Shown here piece after piece: positions 13,193 through 16,176 of a stretch of DNA of 16,176 bases. The position numbers and the translations under genes are program-made. Origin of the DNA: Bacteroidales bacterium (GTDB taxonomy: Bacteria; Bacteroidota; Bacteroidia; Bacteroidales; VadinHA17); NCBI GenBank assembly GCA_030692905.1, contig JAUYBT010000191.1:1-16176 (forward strand), in the 5' to 3' direction. The notes below the pieces were generated by a model. That model saw only the letters and a list, made by a program, of their open reading frames with translations, did not search any database and was not told the origin of the DNA. The stretch's first letter is position 1. Every line of letters starts with the position of its first letter.

Positions 13193-14662
13193 ATGCTCAG
13201 ACACTTAATAATTAAAGAGATACAGGAAATTGTTACAAACACACGTTCGTTATTTGTCCTGTTAATTTGTGTACTGCTCATTCCCCTTGGACTATATGTA
13301 TCCACAAAGGAGTATGAGCAAAATAAAGCTGCCTATAAAGATGCAAAACAGATGTATGAGGAACGCAATATAGATAATAAGAGAATGGAATTTGTTGCCG
13401 AAGGATATATTCCACCCTCTCCGCTCAGCATTTTTTCAAGTGGGCTATCTGGTTACCTTCCGAATAAAATCACCGCCGATTCACGGGGCATATGGCGTCC
13501 AGAAAATGACTATGGAATAAACAACCCGGTAGCCTTGCTTTTTGGTAAAATCGACTTTTACTTTATAATTACCATCATACTTTCGTTGTTGGCCTTTATG
13601 GTTACTTTTAACAGCATTACCGGCGAAAAGGAAAACGGCACGCTCAGGCTTATGGTGGCAAATGCTGTGCCCCGGTGGAAAATTATCTTTGCAAAAATTG
13701 CTGGTAGCTATACGGTATTTCTGGTTTCATTTTTGGTTGGTGTCATTTCCGGTTTGGTTTTACTTACATTAACAACCTCCGTGCCAATTTTATCGGGAAG
13801 CTATTTGGTCCCGTTTCTTGTAATTATGATAATCAGTCTGCTTTTCCTTTTTGTCCTTTTCAACATGGGAATTTTACTGTCAATTAAAACCAAGAACTCC
13901 GGTGCTTCTATTACAGCGTCACTATTGTTATGGGTGTTGATAGCTATAATAATCCCAAAAGTCAGTCCCATGGTCGCCCAGATAATTTATCCGATTGAAA
14001 CAGAAGAGGTAGTAAACAAGCAAAAAAATATGAAACGCGATGAAATTGGGACGGAATTTGATAAAACCCGCGGAGAGTTGATGAAAAGCATTATGAGTGA
14101 AAGGGGAATTAATGTGGAAACAATAGATTTTTGGACAATTGGGAATGATCCTGAATCCCAGTCAGCACTTAGAGTCTATGACGAAGAGATTGTAGAAGTA
14201 AAGAGGAAATATGATGAAATGGAAAATAATGCGATTGGTATAATTGAAAAGGACTATCATAATCAACAACTTTTTCAGCAAAATATATCGAAAAACATTT
14301 CAAGAATAAGTCCAATTGGTTGCTATACCTATTTAATCAGTGATTTAACTAATACAGGCTTAATAGAGTTGTCGAATATCGAATCCAATGCCAGACAGTT
14401 TGCCAGTTTTACAGAGTCAGAATATTATAGCAAAATGCGTAAGTATTACAAGGAATATCGCTTTGGAGGGAGCTTATCTAAAGGTATATTTGGCAAGGTT
14501 GATTGGGGAAACTTTAAGGTTCCCACATTGAATACTTACAATTATCCTAAGTTAGTATCATCGCTTGGTGCTAATTGGGTCGATCTTTTATTGATTTGTT
14601 TTTATGCTTTGTTCTTTTTTACAGTAAGTGTGTTTCAATTTATTAAATATGATGTAAGGTAG
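13193..14662 (+). CDS. ABC-2 type permease (NosY/DUF3526-like)
   Basis: The 489-residue protein has a first membrane helix at about 20-37 (SLFVLLICVLLIPLGLYV), a periplasmic part up to about 120, a group of five helices from about 121 to 272 (including IITIILSLLAFMVTFNSI and LLWVLIAIIIPKV), a large charged extracytoplasmic part of nearly 190 residues, and a final helix at about 464-484. NSITGEKENGTLRLMVANAVPRWKII (residues 139-164) is the ABC-2 element that couples to the ATPase (EKENGTL motif). It is like NosY and the DUF3526 permeases of Bacteroidota. The big loop, with a coiled-coil-like DEEIVEVKRKYDEMENNAIGIIEKD, is a candidate contact for the NEW3 protein. It is 41 bases after the NEW3 gene. 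Confidence 0.88.
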   Translation: MLRHLIIKEIQEIVTNTRSLFVLLICVLLIPLGLYVSTKEYEQNKAAYKDAKQMYEERNIDNKRMEFVAEGYIPPSPLSIFSSGLSGYLPNKITADSRGIWRPENDYGINNPVALLFGKIDFYFIITIILSLLAFMVTFNSITGEKENGTLRLMVANAVPRWKIIFAKIAGSYTVFLVSFLVGVISGLVLLTLTTSVPILSGSYLVPFLVIMIISLLFLFVLFNMGILLSIKTKNSGASITASLLLWVLIAIIIPKVSPMVAQIIYPIETEEVVNKQKNMKRDEIGTEFDKTRGELMKSIMSERGINVETIDFWTIGNDPESQSALRVYDEEIVEVKRKYDEMENNAIGIIEKDYHNQQLFQQNISKNISRISPIGCYTYLISDLTNTGLIELSNIESNARQFASFTESEYYSKMRKYYKEYRFGGSLSKGIFGKVDWGNFKVPTLNTYNYPKLVSSLGANWVDLLLICFYALFFFTVSVFQFIKYDVR

Positions 14663-14911
14663 TTGAACAATAAACAATTAAGTATGAAATGTGGTATGGT
14701 TGAATTAATGAGACAAATGACGAGGCCGTTAGACGGGGCAAGCAGGGAATTGGGAACGGTTCTCTGATGATACGAGTTGTGGCGTTCGGGAAAAAGATAA
14801 CCGGGATGTAAGGGGTAATCAGTAATCGGTTATAGGTAAGGGTAAGGTTTATAAACTTCTTCCAGCTTTACAAAGTCAAATAAAAATGTTTAAACCATAA
14901 ATATAAACAAA
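14663..14911. other. 249-bp intra-operon spacer without a visible gene
   Basis: This gap between the permease and the lipocalin-like gene is richer in G on the plus strand than its neighbours (for example GGGGCAAGCAGGGAATTGGG near 14736, and GGTAAGGGTAAGG near 14835) and holds only a 19-codon ATG frame. I see no promoter, strong hairpin or RNA gene in it. It might be decayed DNA or hold an internal promoter that I cannot recognise. Confidence 0.4.
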
Positions 14912-15301
14912 ATGAAAAGGATAATTTTTTTTACAATTTTTCTTATCTGTTTCGTCCAGTTACTACCTGCCCAACAGAAAAAAGAGGTAGAAATTTCTTC
15001 TTCTTTTAAAATGCTTACTAATCACACATGGCTTAAAACTCATGAAGAGTTAGGAGCTTTCCAATTGGAGTTTAAAAAGGATTCAACTTACACGGTCACA
15101 ATGAAGTCTAATGAACTCATATCGGGAACTTTTTCGCTGATAGGGAACACACTGACCTTTGTTACCGACTCAAGGTGTCAAAAGAATGCTCTATACACAA
15201 TTACAGTCACGGAAGAAACAGTGAATTTTATTAAAAAAGAGGATCAATGTGAAGGAAGAAATGAGATCGTACCTGGTATTTGGAAGGCCTTAAAACAGTG
15301 A
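14912..15301 (+). CDS. secreted lipocalin-like small protein
   Basis: The 129-residue product has a signal peptide (MKRIIFFTIFLICFVQLLPAQ) with no lipobox, so it should be free in the periplasm or exported. The mature part has the strand pattern of small lipocalin-like proteins of Bacteroidota: LTNHTWLKTHEELGAFQLEFKKDSTYTVT, then ISGTFSLIGNTLTFVTDS, then an end in VPGIWKAL. Two cysteines (in SRCQKN and DQCEGR) might form a disulfide. Such domains bind hydrophobic ligands in some cases, but no ligand is known here. Its place between the permease and the ATPase genes of an ABC system suggests it may carry or respond to the substrate. The next gene starts 88 bases later. Confidence 0.65.
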   Translation: MKRIIFFTIFLICFVQLLPAQQKKEVEISSSFKMLTNHTWLKTHEELGAFQLEFKKDSTYTVTMKSNELISGTFSLIGNTLTFVTDSRCQKNALYTITVTEETVNFIKKEDQCEGRNEIVPGIWKALKQ

Positions 15302-15389
15302 GATTAAATTATTAACAGAGACCTTCAAATTTTTTTAGCCAAAAAGAAATGGTAACAATTTTGAACTTTAAACTTTAACCCAAATAATT

Positions 15390-16115
15390 ATGCTTCAAGC
15401 AATCGATTTAACAAAACGGTACGAGGATCAGCAATTAGCGCTGGATGCTTTGAACCTTGAAATTAAAGAAGGTGAAATATTTTTTCTACTGGGAGCCAAT
15501 GGTGCTGGGAAAACCACCACCATCAACCTGTTTCTTAACTTTATTGATCCAACCGGAGGTAAGGCGTTGATCAACGGTATAGACGTGACCAGGGAACCTC
15601 TGGAGTCGAAGAAATATGTTTCTTACGTGAGTGAGAATGTAATGCTTTATGGCAACTTCACTGCAAGGCAGAACCTCGATTTCTTTGCCAAACTGGGTGG
15701 TAAACCCAATCTCACCAAAGAAGACTATTACATGCGAATGAGGGAAGTAGGTCTTCAGGAAGAAGCCTTTGAGAAAAAACTGAAAACCTTCTCGAAAGGA
15801 ATGCGTCAGAAAGTGGGGCTGACCATAGCCATCATCAAGGATGCGCCTAACATCCTTCTGGACGAACCGACAGCAGGGCTCGACCCCAAGGCTGCCGCTG
15901 AACTGCTGCAGATACTCGTGAACCTGAAACGGCAGGGTAAATCAATACTCATGTGTACCCATGATATATTCCGTGCCAAAAACATAGCTGACCGGGTTGG
16001 GATCATGAAAGAAGGCCGCTTAGTAATGGTACGTACCCGCGATGAGTTCCTCGAAGATGATCTCGAAAAGATCTATATGAATTACATGCAGGAAATGGTT
16101 ATTGAAAAAGTTTAA
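15390..16115 (+). CDS. ABC transporter ATP-binding protein (CcmA/NosF-like)
   Basis: The 241-residue ATPase has Walker A GANGAGKTT (35-43), a signature loop TFSKGMRQKVGL (133-144), Walker B NILLDEP with TAGLD D-loop (154-165) and the switch His in MCTHD (H191). The Q-loop position, in YVSENVMLYGNFT, has Glu or Ser where most ABC proteins have Gln; YxxENVxLY is common in NosF-like proteins of Bacteroidota. It would drive the ABC-2 permeases beside it: the first lies upstream at 13193 and a second begins 8 bases downstream at 16124. The two permeases could form a heterodimer. The product is complete and nothing suggests decay. Confidence 0.95.
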   Translation: MLQAIDLTKRYEDQQLALDALNLEIKEGEIFFLLGANGAGKTTTINLFLNFIDPTGGKALINGIDVTREPLESKKYVSYVSENVMLYGNFTARQNLDFFAKLGGKPNLTKEDYYMRMREVGLQEEAFEKKLKTFSKGMRQKVGLTIAIIKDAPNILLDEPTAGLDPKAAAELLQILVNLKRQGKSILMCTHDIFRAKNIADRVGIMKEGRLVMVRTRDEFLEDDLEKIYMNYMQEMVIEKV

Positions 16116-16123
16116 ATCTCATA

Positions 16124-16176
16124 ATGAAAAACTTTAAGACACTGCTCTTGAATGAATTTATGCAGCAAATTCATTC
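16124..16176 (+). CDS. second ABC permease, N-terminus only (runs off window)
   Basis: An ATG 8 bases after the ATPase stop opens a frame reading MKNFKTLLLNEFMQQIHS to the window edge. This amphipathic start resembles the cytoplasmic N-terminus of Bacteroidota ABC-2 permeases (compare MLRHLIIKEIQEIV at 13193). The tight spacing favours a second membrane subunit of the same transporter. With 17 residues the call rests mostly on context. Confidence 0.55.
   Translation, partial: MKNFKTLLLNEFMQQIH

Noticed and set aside
14708..14767. Short ATG frame in the spacer after the permease
   Set aside because: Only 19 codons with no ribosome site or similarity that I recognise.

Overview
The window looks like a chromosomal segment of a member of the Bacteroidota, probably from the Bacteroidales/Marinilabiliales side. 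The grounds are AT-rich intergenic DNA, start codons mostly without Shine-Dalgarno sequences, a TTTG-N20-TAnnTTTG promoter, a FecI-like short ECF sigma fragment, NosY/NosF-like ABC-2 components, and IS1182- and IS21-type remains. No 16S or other taxonomic marker is present, so the assignment is inference.

Bases 1-2110 are a scarred accessory region. It holds the 3' part of an IS1182-type transposase, an ECF sigma factor gene cut off after its region 2 and joined out of frame to a HEPN-domain gene, and an IS21-like terminal fragment with two 19-bp repeats. Bases 2109-4059 carry a small two-helix (holin-like) membrane protein on the minus strand and, divergently, a lipoprotein gene one base away from a papain-family (C1) cysteine peptidase gene. 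A dispersed-repeat-like GC-rich hairpin lies between them.

Bases 4329-6508 (minus strand) form a likely operon: a CGNR zinc-finger regulator, a small HExxH membrane metallopeptidase-like protein and a QueG-like double [4Fe-4S] protein. A small ABM-type dimeric alpha/beta-barrel gene (6619-6921) is divergent from it. The space between is built symmetrically: two head-to-head promoters share a 12-bp perfect inverted repeat whose arms sit inside the two promoter spacers, probably the operator of the CGNR regulator. Both convergent spacers of this part (4060-4328 and 6922-7224) carry the same 22-bp sequence and inverted repeats, like small non-autonomous elements.

Bases 7225-16176 form one regulatory and functional unit. 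A soluble GAF histidine kinase and an NtrC-type sigma-54 response regulator are on the minus strand. Divergent from them is an operon of a TolC-type outer-membrane channel, a membrane-anchored NEW3 protein with a HlyD-like coiled-coil segment, an ABC-2 permease, a secreted lipocalin-like protein, an ABC ATPase and the first codons of a second permease. A -24/-12-like sigma-54 promoter with the exact GG-N10-G spacing lies in front of the TolC gene. The simplest reading is a stress- or signal-induced trans-envelope export system in which the NEW3 protein may replace a classical membrane-fusion protein. This is the most interesting part of the window.
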